Positions 32,019 to 40,904 of a stretch of DNA of 64,000 nucleotides are shown here, piece by piece (the stretch's first letter is position 1; every line of letters begins with the position of its first letter). The notes beneath the pieces were generated by a model. The model was not told the DNA's origin and ran no database searches. It worked only from the letters and a program-made list of their open reading frames with translations. A program made the translations under genes and the position numbers. The DNA comes from Gloeopeniophorella convolvens (taxonomy: Eukaryota; Basidiomycota; Agaricomycetes; Russulales), in assembly GCA_022496205.1 (NCBI GenBank), contig WTXD01000010.1, forward strand, positions 558,001 through 622,000, read 5' to 3'.

Positions 32019-33359
32019 TCACCGGGGGTTGTGTTCCCGAGCCGGTGGCTGCAGGACTTCGCCACGCGCATCCTCCACGCGGACGCCACGATCTATGAAC
32101 TCCACAAGACCGACCCTGAACCGTTCCACCAGGATCGCCGAGCGCGGCGCTGTTGCCAGGCGAACGACACGGAGCTCGGGTGCGGCGTCTTTGCAGCCGT
32201 GCAGCCACTCGATAACTTCCGCGTAACCCCTGGCAGCGTCGTACCATAAGATGTTGATCCCGAGGTGTGTGAGAGTAGGCGGGAGGTGGCGCGGGTGGCA
32301 GAGGTTCCAGTGGTTCCATTTCCAGTCATGCAAGAATACGAGCAGCTTCGTGACGCGGGTCGAGGCGGCTTCTCTGAACAATTTGGGACTGTCGATATAT
32401 GCTGTCGTGAGCGGTGACCTAGGCTCAGGGGCAGCCGTGGGACTCGACGTGGTTTGGAACAGGACAGGCCCGTAGGTCAGGTGCGCGTACCGCAGGCTAG
32501 GGAAGCGTGCAATTTGCTGAAATTGTATGTGATCGATTGGAGGGTCGCCTTCAACGGGCAGCGGGAGGCTGAGGTGGCCGAACGTCAGGTTTGGAAGCTC
32601 CAGCTCGCCCCAGATAGGGAACCCGATGAGCGTGCGCAGGTTCGACGTGCTGCGGAATAGCGAGAGAACGCTCTCGCGGTACTTGGCTCTATTCTGGCAG
32701 TCCTTCTTCACGTCGTCGAGAACGTCTACGCCGACCCAGCACAGGCGGCGCAGAGAAGGACCACACGCGTCGCGTAGCGCTGTGAGAATCTCCTCAGAGC
32801 GCCAATGTGGGAACTCCTTCAACAGCAGTGCCGTCTTCAAGAAGGTTACAACGAAGACCTCTAGGCATGGCGTGTGAGAGATGATGGACGCCAATAGGGC
32901 CATCGCATGTTGCGCTCCATGCTCGTGGGCTACTCCCATTGCGACATCCAGCCGGAGTGCATGCGCGCCGAGCTCGGGCCTGCGCTCGAGAGTTTCCGTG
33001 AGCACATCGAGTGCGGTCGAGCTACCGATCCAGAGCGCGCGGTACAGCAGCGGCGTGGCAAGTGCATACCACACGCGGCAGACACGCACGAGCGCGCGGC
33101 GCGTAGCAAGAGTCTCGCGCAACGCCGCGAGCTCGGTGGCGCCATCCATGTAGGCGATTTCCGTGGTGGGGTGGTCAAAGGCATCGGTGATGTCCGCGTC
33201 GAATGCACCCGGGGCGTCTGTTGCAAAGCGGAAGATGTGGAGCAGGAGATCGGGCGCAAGCGCGCGGGCAGTGGATATGGGTGGCATCGATGTTGGCACA
33301 CCCTGTGAGCTAGGAGCATCGTAACTCAGTAAAGAATTGATTGTGTGGGTGAGGTCCAT
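32019..33359 (-). CDS. F-box-like protein B1
   Basis: Single-exon protein, 446 codons from ATG 33357-33359; a second ATG at 33285-33287 gives MPPIS and matches the start available in B2. The domain order is LLLHIFRFATDAPGAF, DAFDHPTTEIAYMDG, RVCRVWYALATPLLYRALW, RRPELGAHALRLDVAM, LRRLCWVGVDV, LRTLIGFPIW, LTFGHLSLPL, then IEWLHGCKDAAPELRVVRLA and a C-terminal GEVLQPPAREHNP. It is open throughout and is the intact member of the B pair. The neighbour upstream is the truncated copy of the conserved gene. Confidence 0.8.
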   Translation of the reverse strand: MDLTHTINSLLSYDAPSSQGVPTSMPPISTARALAPDLLLHIFRFATDAPGAFDADITDAFDHPTTEIAYMDGATELAALRETLATRRALVRVCRVWYALATPLLYRALWIGSSTALDVLTETLERRPELGAHALRLDVAMGVAHEHGAQHAMALLASIISHTPCLEVFVVTFLKTALLLKEFPHWRSEEILTALRDACGPSLRRLCWVGVDVLDDVKKDCQNRAKYRESVLSLFRSTSNLRTLIGFPIWGELELPNLTFGHLSLPLPVEGDPPIDHIQFQQIARFPSLRYAHLTYGPVLFQTTSSPTAAPEPRSPLTTAYIDSPKLFREAASTRVTKLLVFLHDWKWNHWNLCHPRHLPPTLTHLGINILWYDAARGYAEVIEWLHGCKDAAPELRVVRLATAPRSAILVERFRVGLVEFIDRGVRVEDARGEVLQPPAREHNPR

Positions 33360-33903
33360 CGCACCTTTGGGTTCGAGAACATTCAATGCATGCAGAAGTT
33401 GTTGGACTTCCTCCCGGCCCGGACCGAAGCACTCTGGTCGCAAAGTTCCCACGGCAGCGGGTACCCTCGCATAGCAGGCATGACTCATGCATATACTCAC
33501 CGCACACCGCAAGTCTACCCGCTACCGGTCGCTCATGGTACTCAGCGCTGCATGCGCAGGCTTTTCCGACCGAGATCCTGCGCACGTGAATGAAAGGCGT
33601 ACGAGCGCAGTAGGTACCGTCTCCCACGCGAGAACACCACAACACACACACTTGCCCGCATATAGCCGCACCTCTTGACCACACCACCCTAAAACGCCGC
33701 TCTTACATATTGCGAGCACTCCGAGGCACACACAGCCCGTTGGCATGCCCCCGCCTCTCCGCCCACTCGCCGACAAAAAAAGACTAACGAATAAACAGCA
33801 GCTACACGGCAACAATAACACACACGCCGAACGACGCCACAACCGGCCAACCCAACAGTACAGCACGCAGTTCATCGCCAACCACCCCACCCCAGCGTCG
33901 CCG

Positions 33904-34839
33904 TCACGGCGGCGCGAGGTACCCGCGCCGCTCGCGCCAGCGCTCGGCTGCGTCGGACGCCTCGCGCGCGCGCTTGCGCCCCGCGCCGGGCGCTTGCGCG
34001 GGCTCGCCAGACGCAAGGACGAAAAAGCGCGACACGGCGCGGCGCACGACGGCGTCCGCGATGCCGGCCTCGAGCACGGTGGGCGCAGGCCCGCGCGGCG
34101 CGCCGGGCGGGCGCTTCTTGTACTGCGTGCACGTGAGACAGACGGGTAAGCGGGTATGGTGAGAGCGGGGCGGGGGCGTGCGCACGCACGGTCTCGAGCT
34201 CGGGCTTGCCGCGCCAGCGCGCAAGCGCCTCGCAGAAGCGCAGTGCGGCGCGCCCGACGGGCTCGTCGGGGTACTGCCACGCGAGGTCCTCCATGTGCGT
34301 CGAGAGGTCCGGTGTGCCCGCGGGGACGTCGAGGAACCGCGGGCGTCGTTAGCATAGGCCGGGTGGCGTGTGCGCGGGACGCACCCGCGCGAGCCGCTCG
34401 CCCATCTCGCGCGCGTACTCGGCTTCGCCGATGCTGCTCTCCGCCTGGGCGGCGTACCCCGGGCTCTCGTTCAGGCCGCCGCTGCGCCCCGGAAACAGCA
34501 TGCCAACGGCGTCGGGCAGCTCCGGCATACCGTGAGGCTCGAAGTCGGCGTACACGTCGTCGGGCGTGCCCACGCCCGCCGCGGGGCCCGCCCCGCCAAG
34601 CCCGACGCCGAGCAGCACCTGCGCGGGCGTGAGCCCCGTCCAGCTTGCGCTGAGGTACCCCTCGGGCACCGCACGCGTGAGCAGCCCAGCGAGCAGCAGG
34701 TACCACTTAGCGGTCGGCACTCACGCGCGGCCGTGCGCCGCGCGCCCGAGCGCGAGTGCCGCGAGCGTGGGCAGCCGCACGAAGCGCGGCGCGAGCCCCG
34801 CGAGGCGCGTGTTGCCCGCGCGCGTCCCACTCGCGCCGG
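33904..34839 (-). pseudogene. Truncated duplicate of the conserved gene at 40905-43263
   Basis: Matches the 3' half of that gene including its last two introns: WYLLLAGLLTRAVPEGYLS, GTPDDVYADFEPHGMPELPD, MEDLAWQYPDEPVG and the last exon YKKRPPGAPRGPAPTVLEAG ending at 33904. It is cut at 34839 by the tandem-duplication breakpoint, so the N-terminal half is missing, and a TGA interrupts the frame just before VPTAKWY. It should not make the full protein. Confidence 0.85.
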
Positions 34840-35018
34840 AACTATTCCAATGCAGTATAACGCAGCTATCACACCAATCATACGGTATCAGATACAGCAC
34901 ACCACCCCCCTATGACCCCCGTTTGACACGGCTACCAATGGTTTATATCTCGAGTTCTCGTGTACTGGCAGGGTGGAAACGCTACGCCCGCATCGATCAC
35001 CATACCCGAGGTTTCCGT

Positions 35019-36344
35019 TTAAGTGCTAGGTGGGAGGAGTACAGGTGGTATAATACTAGTATCGGCCCCGAGACTTGCGCCCTCGTTGAGGAGGGGAAGC
35101 TCGAGGAAATCACCGTGCGTGGAACTCTCCACGCGAACACCACGCTCTACGAGCGCCGCGAGGCGGTGCCTAAGCAACGGCAAGTCCACGAACTGGAATT
35201 CCGAACCCGGGGAGTTTGACAGGCGGATAACGCATAGTCCCGGTACAGCATCCTTGCACGCGTGCAGCCAACCAGTCAATCCTACAGCGAAAGGCACGAA
35301 AGTCTGCCTTCCGGTTGTTCTAATTCCGAGGTGCGTGAGGAGGCGCGGTAGGCGCTGGGGTGAGTAGATTTCCTCGCAATGAGCCCACTCCCCCACAGAC
35401 AGGAAAAGCCTTGTGATGTGGGTTTCAGTCAGAGTGCTGAACGCACGGGGGTTTTTGATGTACGCCGTCGTGAGGGACGATGTAGACGCGAAGTTGGCGC
35501 CTGGCGGGGTACCTCGTCGAAGGGCCGGTGTACACACTAGGTCAGCGTGTCGCAAGTTAGGGTAGAGTGCGAATGGCCGTATGCTCCCTTCTGAACCATG
35601 CGGGGGCAGAAGGAAGTGGCCGAAAGTGAGGCATGGGTGGGCAAAGGATGCGTCCGCACCAACTGGAATGAGGAGACCAATGAGGGTGTGGAGATTTGGC
35701 GTGCTGCGTAGCAGCGCTAATACTTCTTTGTTGCGCCAGTCCGAATGGGTCTTATACACTAGAGGGTTGTAACGCGCGCCGACCCAGCAAAGTCGGCGAA
35801 GGGATGGTCCACACGTGTTGCCCAGCGCTGTGAATATCTCGCTTGACATCCAATTATAGTAGGGGCCTTCCGAATGTCGTACAGCGTTGTTGGCAACGAA
35901 GATTCTCAGATGTGGCGCGTGCTCGATGATGTGCACGACTAGCTTGTTTGCATCCTGCTCTTCGTATTCGTGCGCCAGTGGCACCTCGCTCAACGCTATA
36001 TCCAGCCGGCGAATGTGCGCACCAAGCTCTGGCTTGTCTTCAAGTATGCCAGCGAGGAGGTGGAGTGTGCATGGCTTGCTGATGAGGGCGGCGCGGTAGA
36101 GCAGTGGAGTGGCGAGCGCATGCCATGAACGGCAGACGCACACGATCGCGCTGCGCGTGGGGATCGTCGCGTGCAGCGCAGCAAGAAGTTCGGTGGGGCG
36201 GTCGAGGTAGGCAAGTTCTGTGGTAGGATGGTCGAAGGGATCAAGAACATCGGGATCGAATGCACCCGGGACGTCTGTTGCGAACTCGAAGATGAGGCAC
36301 CACAGCTCCGATGGGATGTGGGGTGGGCCAATGCTGGGTAACAT
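35019..36344 (-). CDS. F-box-like protein A2
   Basis: 441 residues, full-length sister of A1 (ATG 36342-36344). Same blocks: IPSELWCLIFEFATDVPGAF, DHPTTELAYLDRPTELL, CVCRSWHALATPLLYR, EDKPELGAHIRRLDIAL, LRRLCWVGARYNPL, LHTLIGLLIPVGADA. No stops or frameshifts. Differences from A1 are scattered substitutions and a few short indels that keep frame, as expected for a gene under constraint (inference). Confidence 0.8.
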   Translation of the reverse strand: MLPSIGPPHIPSELWCLIFEFATDVPGAFDPDVLDPFDHPTTELAYLDRPTELLAALHATIPTRSAIVCVCRSWHALATPLLYRAALISKPCTLHLLAGILEDKPELGAHIRRLDIALSEVPLAHEYEEQDANKLVVHIIEHAPHLRIFVANNAVRHSEGPYYNWMSSEIFTALGNTCGPSLRRLCWVGARYNPLVYKTHSDWRNKEVLALLRSTPNLHTLIGLLIPVGADASFAHPCLTFGHFLLPPHGSEGSIRPFALYPNLRHADLVCTPALRRGTPPGANFASTSSLTTAYIKNPRAFSTLTETHITRLFLSVGEWAHCEEIYSPQRLPRLLTHLGIRTTGRQTFVPFAVGLTGWLHACKDAVPGLCVIRLSNSPGSEFQFVDLPLLRHRLAALVERGVRVESSTHGDFLELPLLNEGASLGADTSIIPPVLLPPST

Positions 36345-36884
36345 GATATCTCGTGGATTTGGAGGGGCTGTTCGAGCCGCCGTGTAGATTTTCTGTGAGT
36401 TTGCAGGTGTATGAGATAGTATTAAGATCTAGGGTGCATACACGGAGGGTAAAGCTTGGGCAAAGCAGGCTTGAACTTGAAGCAGCCCCATGATGAAAGC
36501 CGAAGACCACGTGCGCACGTGACGCGTCAACCAGATCGCTGATAAGATCTTGAGGTCTAGTAATATCACTATCTCCATGACGGTGGAGGCGGCGCAGCCG
36601 CCGACGACAAGGATTGACTCTCGCGTTGCAGGTGGGGCTCTCTCGCCCGTTGTATTCCCGCTATGTCTTTACTCTTCGACCCCGTGATTTTGTAGTCACG
36701 TGCTATTCCAACAGTTCGCCCCGAGTTCAATATTCAATGGCGATGCGCGTAGAAGGCGGTCTCATCAGAGTCTGGCCTTTTGATGTAGTGATCAGAAAAG
36801 TCGAAAACATCCCTACAACGAGCGAATATGTACATCATGTTGACTCATGGCTAGTGTCAGTGTCGTTACTATAGTACCTTGAAC

Positions 36885-38366
36885 CAAGGGGGTCTCGGGC
36901 CGGCAGGCCGGGACCGGACGTTAGGTAGTTAGTTGGTCCGGTGATGGTCCTATCAGAAAGTTGCACCCCCTCATAAATTGGCTGATTTTTGGGCCAGTGA
37001 TGGCCGGATGGTACTCTAAAGTTCTCCATTAAGTCTGGAAACGTGTCTAATAAGCATTTTGGGCACTATTCTAGTATGTTTGTGTGTCGCCAGTCCGAGA
37101 CTGCATCGGCGCGGGACAATGGAGTTGGCGGAGCAGTGGCGTGCACACCGTTGCTGCTCGCACTTGCAAAGTCAATGTTGCACACGGGATTTTGTGGTAG
37201 TGGTGGGAGGATGTGGGGACTGGCCCTGAACGTGGCGGTGCAGCCACGGCAGTCCGATGCAGCGCTCAAGGCTCACGGGAAGCTGCACGTGCAGTTATGA
37301 GGCGGCGGGGGCGGTGGGGCAGATGCGAGGCTGGGGATGCTGTCCTCAACCAGGAGAGTGGAACCGCGCTCGTCAGAGCGCGGCAGTGGTTTGGTGTGGC
37401 AAGCAGTGGCGCACGGGGTAGCGGCGGGGGCTGCGCGTGCACAATCGCATAGTGGCGGGGGTAGCGAGTTGAACACAAGTACGGTGCGACCGTGCTCGTC
37501 CGGGAAGGTGAAGCTGCGCTCGTTGGAGCGTGGCGGGGAAGTGGGGATGCGCGGGTTGGCGTGCCATGTCATGGCGGCATCACTGCGTAGAGGGGCTCGT
37601 GGCGATGGCGTGTTCGTGTCACCCCGTTTTGTAATGGGGCCGCGCGACGAGGGTGGAAGTGGTGTCATCGTCATTATCATCGTGATGAGTCGGGAGGCGG
37701 GTACGAGAACAGCCGTGCCGTCGCCGTTTCCGTCAACGGAACCGCATGGCGGGGGCAGCGGCGGCGCTTCTGCAGGGTGTGTGTCGCTGCGCCACGTCGC
37801 GGCGGCGCTATGCAGCAGGACCTGCTGCGCCAGCACATCAGCGTTATTGCGGTGCGGCGCAGGGCCGTGCGACATAATTTGAGCGTGTGTGCTCTCCTTC
37901 GGGGCGCCTGCACGGAAACGGTCAGTTGGCGGGGTCACAGAGATGACTGAGGACCCGGGAATGATGGCAGGGGTGCTAAGGATGGCGGGCGTGGGGGTTG
38001 GATCGGCGCGGGTGTCGTTATAGGAGTCAGGTGAGGCCTTGTCGACCATGACGACGTCGCACACCGTGACAACAGTGACGGGCGCGGAAATATTGTCGCA
38101 ACGCGCAGGGATGGATGACGGCGGGGGTGGTGCGCTGCATAATGCATGACTAGACTCCTTGCAGGTCGCCTGAGGGTTGAGCGCAGGAGGTTCCCAGCAC
38201 ACGAGAAACAGGATAACGACGTGTCTTAATCTTATCTTTCCCTATTTGGTAGATGCCCCTGATGACTAATCACGTGCCTGCTTACGTACCTAGTTAGTCC
38301 AACCCCCCTATCGGTATTGAGAAAATGCGACCCCCGGTTTCTGACTGCAGGTTCGAGACCCCCTTG
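36885..38366. mobile_element. hAT-like 1482-bp element with 8-bp target duplication
   Basis: Terminal inverted repeats CAAGGGGGTCTCG (36885-36897) and CGAGACCCCCTTG (38354-38366). Flanked on both sides by CCTTGAAC (36877-36884 and 38367-38374). The left tandem unit has a single CCTCGAGC at the same spot (near 31858), which is the empty site. 8-bp duplications and CAnGG-type ends are typical of hAT transposons. It carries one long minus-strand frame, which does not look like a hAT transposase. Confidence 0.85.
37273..38049 (-). CDS. Uncharacterised proline-rich ORF inside the hAT-like element
   Basis: The frame is open from 38202, but the first ATG is at 38047-38049, giving 258 residues. It is rich in Pro, Ser, Thr, Ala and Arg, without a recognisable domain, hAT dimerisation motif or BED zinc finger. 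It contains internal near-repeats: SFTFPDEHGRTVLVFNSLPP and GSTLLVEDSIPS with similar spacing, each preceded by an RS(N/D)ERG-type stretch. A frameshifted relative lies at 20129-21025, so the sequence is a repeat family. It may be non-coding internal filler. Confidence 0.35.
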   Translation of the reverse strand: MVDKASPDSYNDTRADPTPTPAILSTPAIIPGSSVISVTPPTDRFRAGAPKESTHAQIMSHGPAPHRNNADVLAQQVLLHSAAATWRSDTHPAEAPPLPPPCGSVDGNGDGTAVLVPASRLITMIMTMTPLPPSSRGPITKRGDTNTPSPRAPLRSDAAMTWHANPRIPTSPPRSNERSFTFPDEHGRTVLVFNSLPPPLCDCARAAPAATPCATACHTKPLPRSDERGSTLLVEDSIPSLASAPPPPPPHNCTCSFP

Positions 38367-38547
38367 CCTTGAACTGCACATCGCACTACTTGTAAGAGAG
38401 CCTTGTCTCCGGGCTGTCTGAGGTCAGCGACCCACAGCCAAACGAACGTAACGTTTCTATCAGAGAAGTCAAAGATGCTGAGACCTCAAATTTACCGAAA
38501 GCAGTCACAGACTTCCAGAGTCAGGAGGCAGGCGGCCGGAGGCAGGA

Positions 38548-40299
38548 TCACCAGGAGTTGTGCTCCCGAGCCGGTGGCTGCAGGACTTCGCCACGCGCAT
38601 TCTCCACGCAGACGCCACGATCCATGAGCTGCGCAAGGCCGGCTCCGAACCACTCCACCGGGATCTCCAAGCCCGGTGCTCTTGCCAGGCGAACGACACG
38701 GAGCTCGGGTGCGACGTCTTTGCAGGCGTGCAGCCAGCTAACATAACCTCTATACACTGCGTGCATAGCAGACTTATTCTCCCTTGGGAAGGCTTAAAAA
38801 ACCTAAATATTTGTTCAACTTATTGTTGACTATTTAAGCTTGAGAAATGAGTATTAGTAAAGTTGATATTCTCTACAAGCTTCTGGATAAGGGGTAAAGT
38901 CTGTACCTGAAGTTAAAGTTTTCCCTCAGATTCCCGAGCCATAGACATCTAGTAGGAAATTTTCCAGGAATTTGGTAAGATTGCTCATTCTGGGTGGCAA
39001 AACACGAGGAATACAAATGATTGTTTGACTTTATTTCCAACTATGCTTACATGGGGAAGTCATGAGAGAAGGTTAAATTTATTAAGAAACTTCTTTCCCT
39101 TAAAGAATGCTTAGAGGGTCATTAACCTTCTGATAGTCACTTTTCTGGACAAAAAAAGGCAGAAATAAGTTAAACATATTTTTCACTTATTCAAGCCTTC
39201 TTCCTGTCGGATAAGTCTGCTGTGCACGCAGTGATAGCGCCTGCCACGGTACCACGTGGTGTTGATCCCGAGGTGTGTGAGAGTGGGCGGGAGGCGGTGC
39301 GGGGGACAAAGCACCCAATCGAAGGTCCAGTCATGCAAGGATATGAACAGCTTCGTGACGCGGGTCGTGGCGACTGCTCTGAACGATAGGTGGCTGTCAA
39401 TATAGGCTGTCGTGAGCGGTGACCTAGGCTCAAGGGCGGCCGTGGGGCTCGACGTGGTTTCTGGGAACAGGTCGGGCTTGTATATCAGGTGTGCGTACCG
39501 CAGGCTAGGGAAGCGTGCAATTAGCTGCAGTTGTACTAGTATTTGATCCATTGAAGGGTCGCCCAGTGTAGCAGGAAGCGGGAGGCTGAGGTGGCCGAAC
39601 GTCAGGTTTGGAAGCTCCAGCTCGTCCCAGATAGGGAGCCCGATGAGCGTGCGCAGGTTCGGCGCGCTGCGTAATAGCGAGAACACGCGGTCGCGGTATC
39701 TGGGTCCATTCTGGAAGTCTTCCTCCACTCCTCTGACGTCTGCGCCGACCCAGCAAAGGCGGCGCAGAGAAGGACCGCATGCATCGCGGAGCGCTGTGAG
39801 AATTCCCCGAGAGCGCCAATGTGGGAGCTCCTCCGACAGTTCGGGGGTCTCCAAGATTTTTACAACGAAGGCCTCTAGGCATGGCGTGTGGGAGATGATG
39901 GACGCCAATAGGGCCATCGCATGTTGCGCTCCATGCTCGTGGGCTGCTCCCATTGCGACATCCAGCCGGAGTGCATGCGCGCCGAGCTCAGGCCTGCGCT
40001 CGAGCGTTTCCGCGAGCACATCAAGTGTGGTCGGGCTACCGATCCAGAGCGCGCGGTACAGCAGCGGCGTGGCAAGTGCGTACCACACGCGGCAGACACG
40101 CACGAGCGCACGGCGCGTAGCGAGTCTCGCGCAACGCCGCGAGCCCGGTGTTGCCATTCATGTGGGCGATTTTCGTGGTGGGGCGGTCAAAGGCGTCAGT
40201 GATGTCCGCGTCGAATGCACCCGGGGCATCTGTTAAGAACTGGAAGATGTGGAGCAGGAGCTCGGGCGGCAAAGCGTGGGCGGTGGGTATGGGTGGCAT
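38548..40299 (-). pseudogene. F-box-like gene B2, disrupted by a MITE and a frameshift
   Basis: Sister of B1. The ATG at 40297-40299 starts LPPELLLHIFQFLTDAPGAF. A 2-bp deletion near 40125 shifts the frame inside the LRETLATRRALV region; the correct frame resumes as RRALVRVCRVWYALATPLLY. A CACTA-like MITE (38755-39233) then splits the C-terminal part, leaving WLHACKDVAPELRVVRLA and GEVLQPPAREHNSW on its far side, with the stop at 38548. Collapsing the ATA duplication would rejoin the C-terminal frame exactly, so the insertion was simple. With two lesions the gene is probably dead. Confidence 0.85.
38755..39233. mobile_element. CACTA-like MITE, copy 2 (479 bp, inverted relative to copy 1)
   Basis: Same length and ends as copy 1 (CACTGCGTGCA), in the opposite orientation, flanked by ATA on both sides (38752-38754 and 39234-39236). 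B1 shows the uninterrupted target. It is AT-rich in a GC-rich host gene. Confidence 0.88.
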
Positions 40300-40904
40300 C
40301 GATGCTGGCGCGCTCTATGGGCTAGGAGCGTTGTGAGTCAATAGAAGATCCATCGTGTGGGAGAGGACCATCGTACCTGGATCCAGGTTAGAGAAGGTTT
40401 GCAGAACCAACAAGCTGTTGAACTTCAAGTTCCTCCCGCGGACCGAAGTAAATTACTATGCTCGCAAAATTCCCACGGTAGCCATACCGCACACCGCGAG
40501 TCCTGCAGAGTCTGCCCACTGTCACGGTCGCTCATGGCGCTCAGCGCTGCAGGCCTTCTCGACCAAGACCCTGCGCACAGCGCCGATGAACGGGAGGCGT
40601 ACGAGCGCAAGCACCTCTTCTCCAAGTCATCGCAAGCGCCACGGCACACACACTGCCCGCATATAGCCGCACCTATCTACCACACCACCCTACAACGCCG
40701 CTCTTACATATTGCGAGCACTCCGAGGCACACACAGCCCGCTGGCACGCCCCTGCCTCTCCTCCCGCTCGCCGACAAAAAAGACTAACAAATAAACAGCA
40801 GCTACAGAGCAACAACAACACACACGCCGAACGACGTCACAGCCAGCCAACTCAACAATACAGCACGCAGTCCATCGCCGACCACCCCCGCCCCAGCATC
40901 GCCG

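Larger units (their letters stand above)
29515..34839. repeat. Tandem duplication, left unit
   Basis: Contains F-box A1, a CACTA-like MITE, F-box B1 and the truncated 3' half of a conserved gene. It starts at TTCCAATGCAG (29515) and ends at TCGCGCCGG (34839). Five unmatched bases (AACTA) separate it from the right unit. Confidence 0.85.

Noticed and set aside
33522..34706. 394-codon minus-strand frame in the truncated gene copy
   Set aside because: Wrong frame relative to the conserved exons. The real exons (MEDLAWQYPDEP and YKKRPPGAP) lie in other frames separated by introns.
36582..36716. About 130 bp present in A2 flank but absent from A1 flank, possible third insertion
   Set aside because: No terminal repeats, A tail or clear target duplication found. 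It could equally be a deletion in the left unit.
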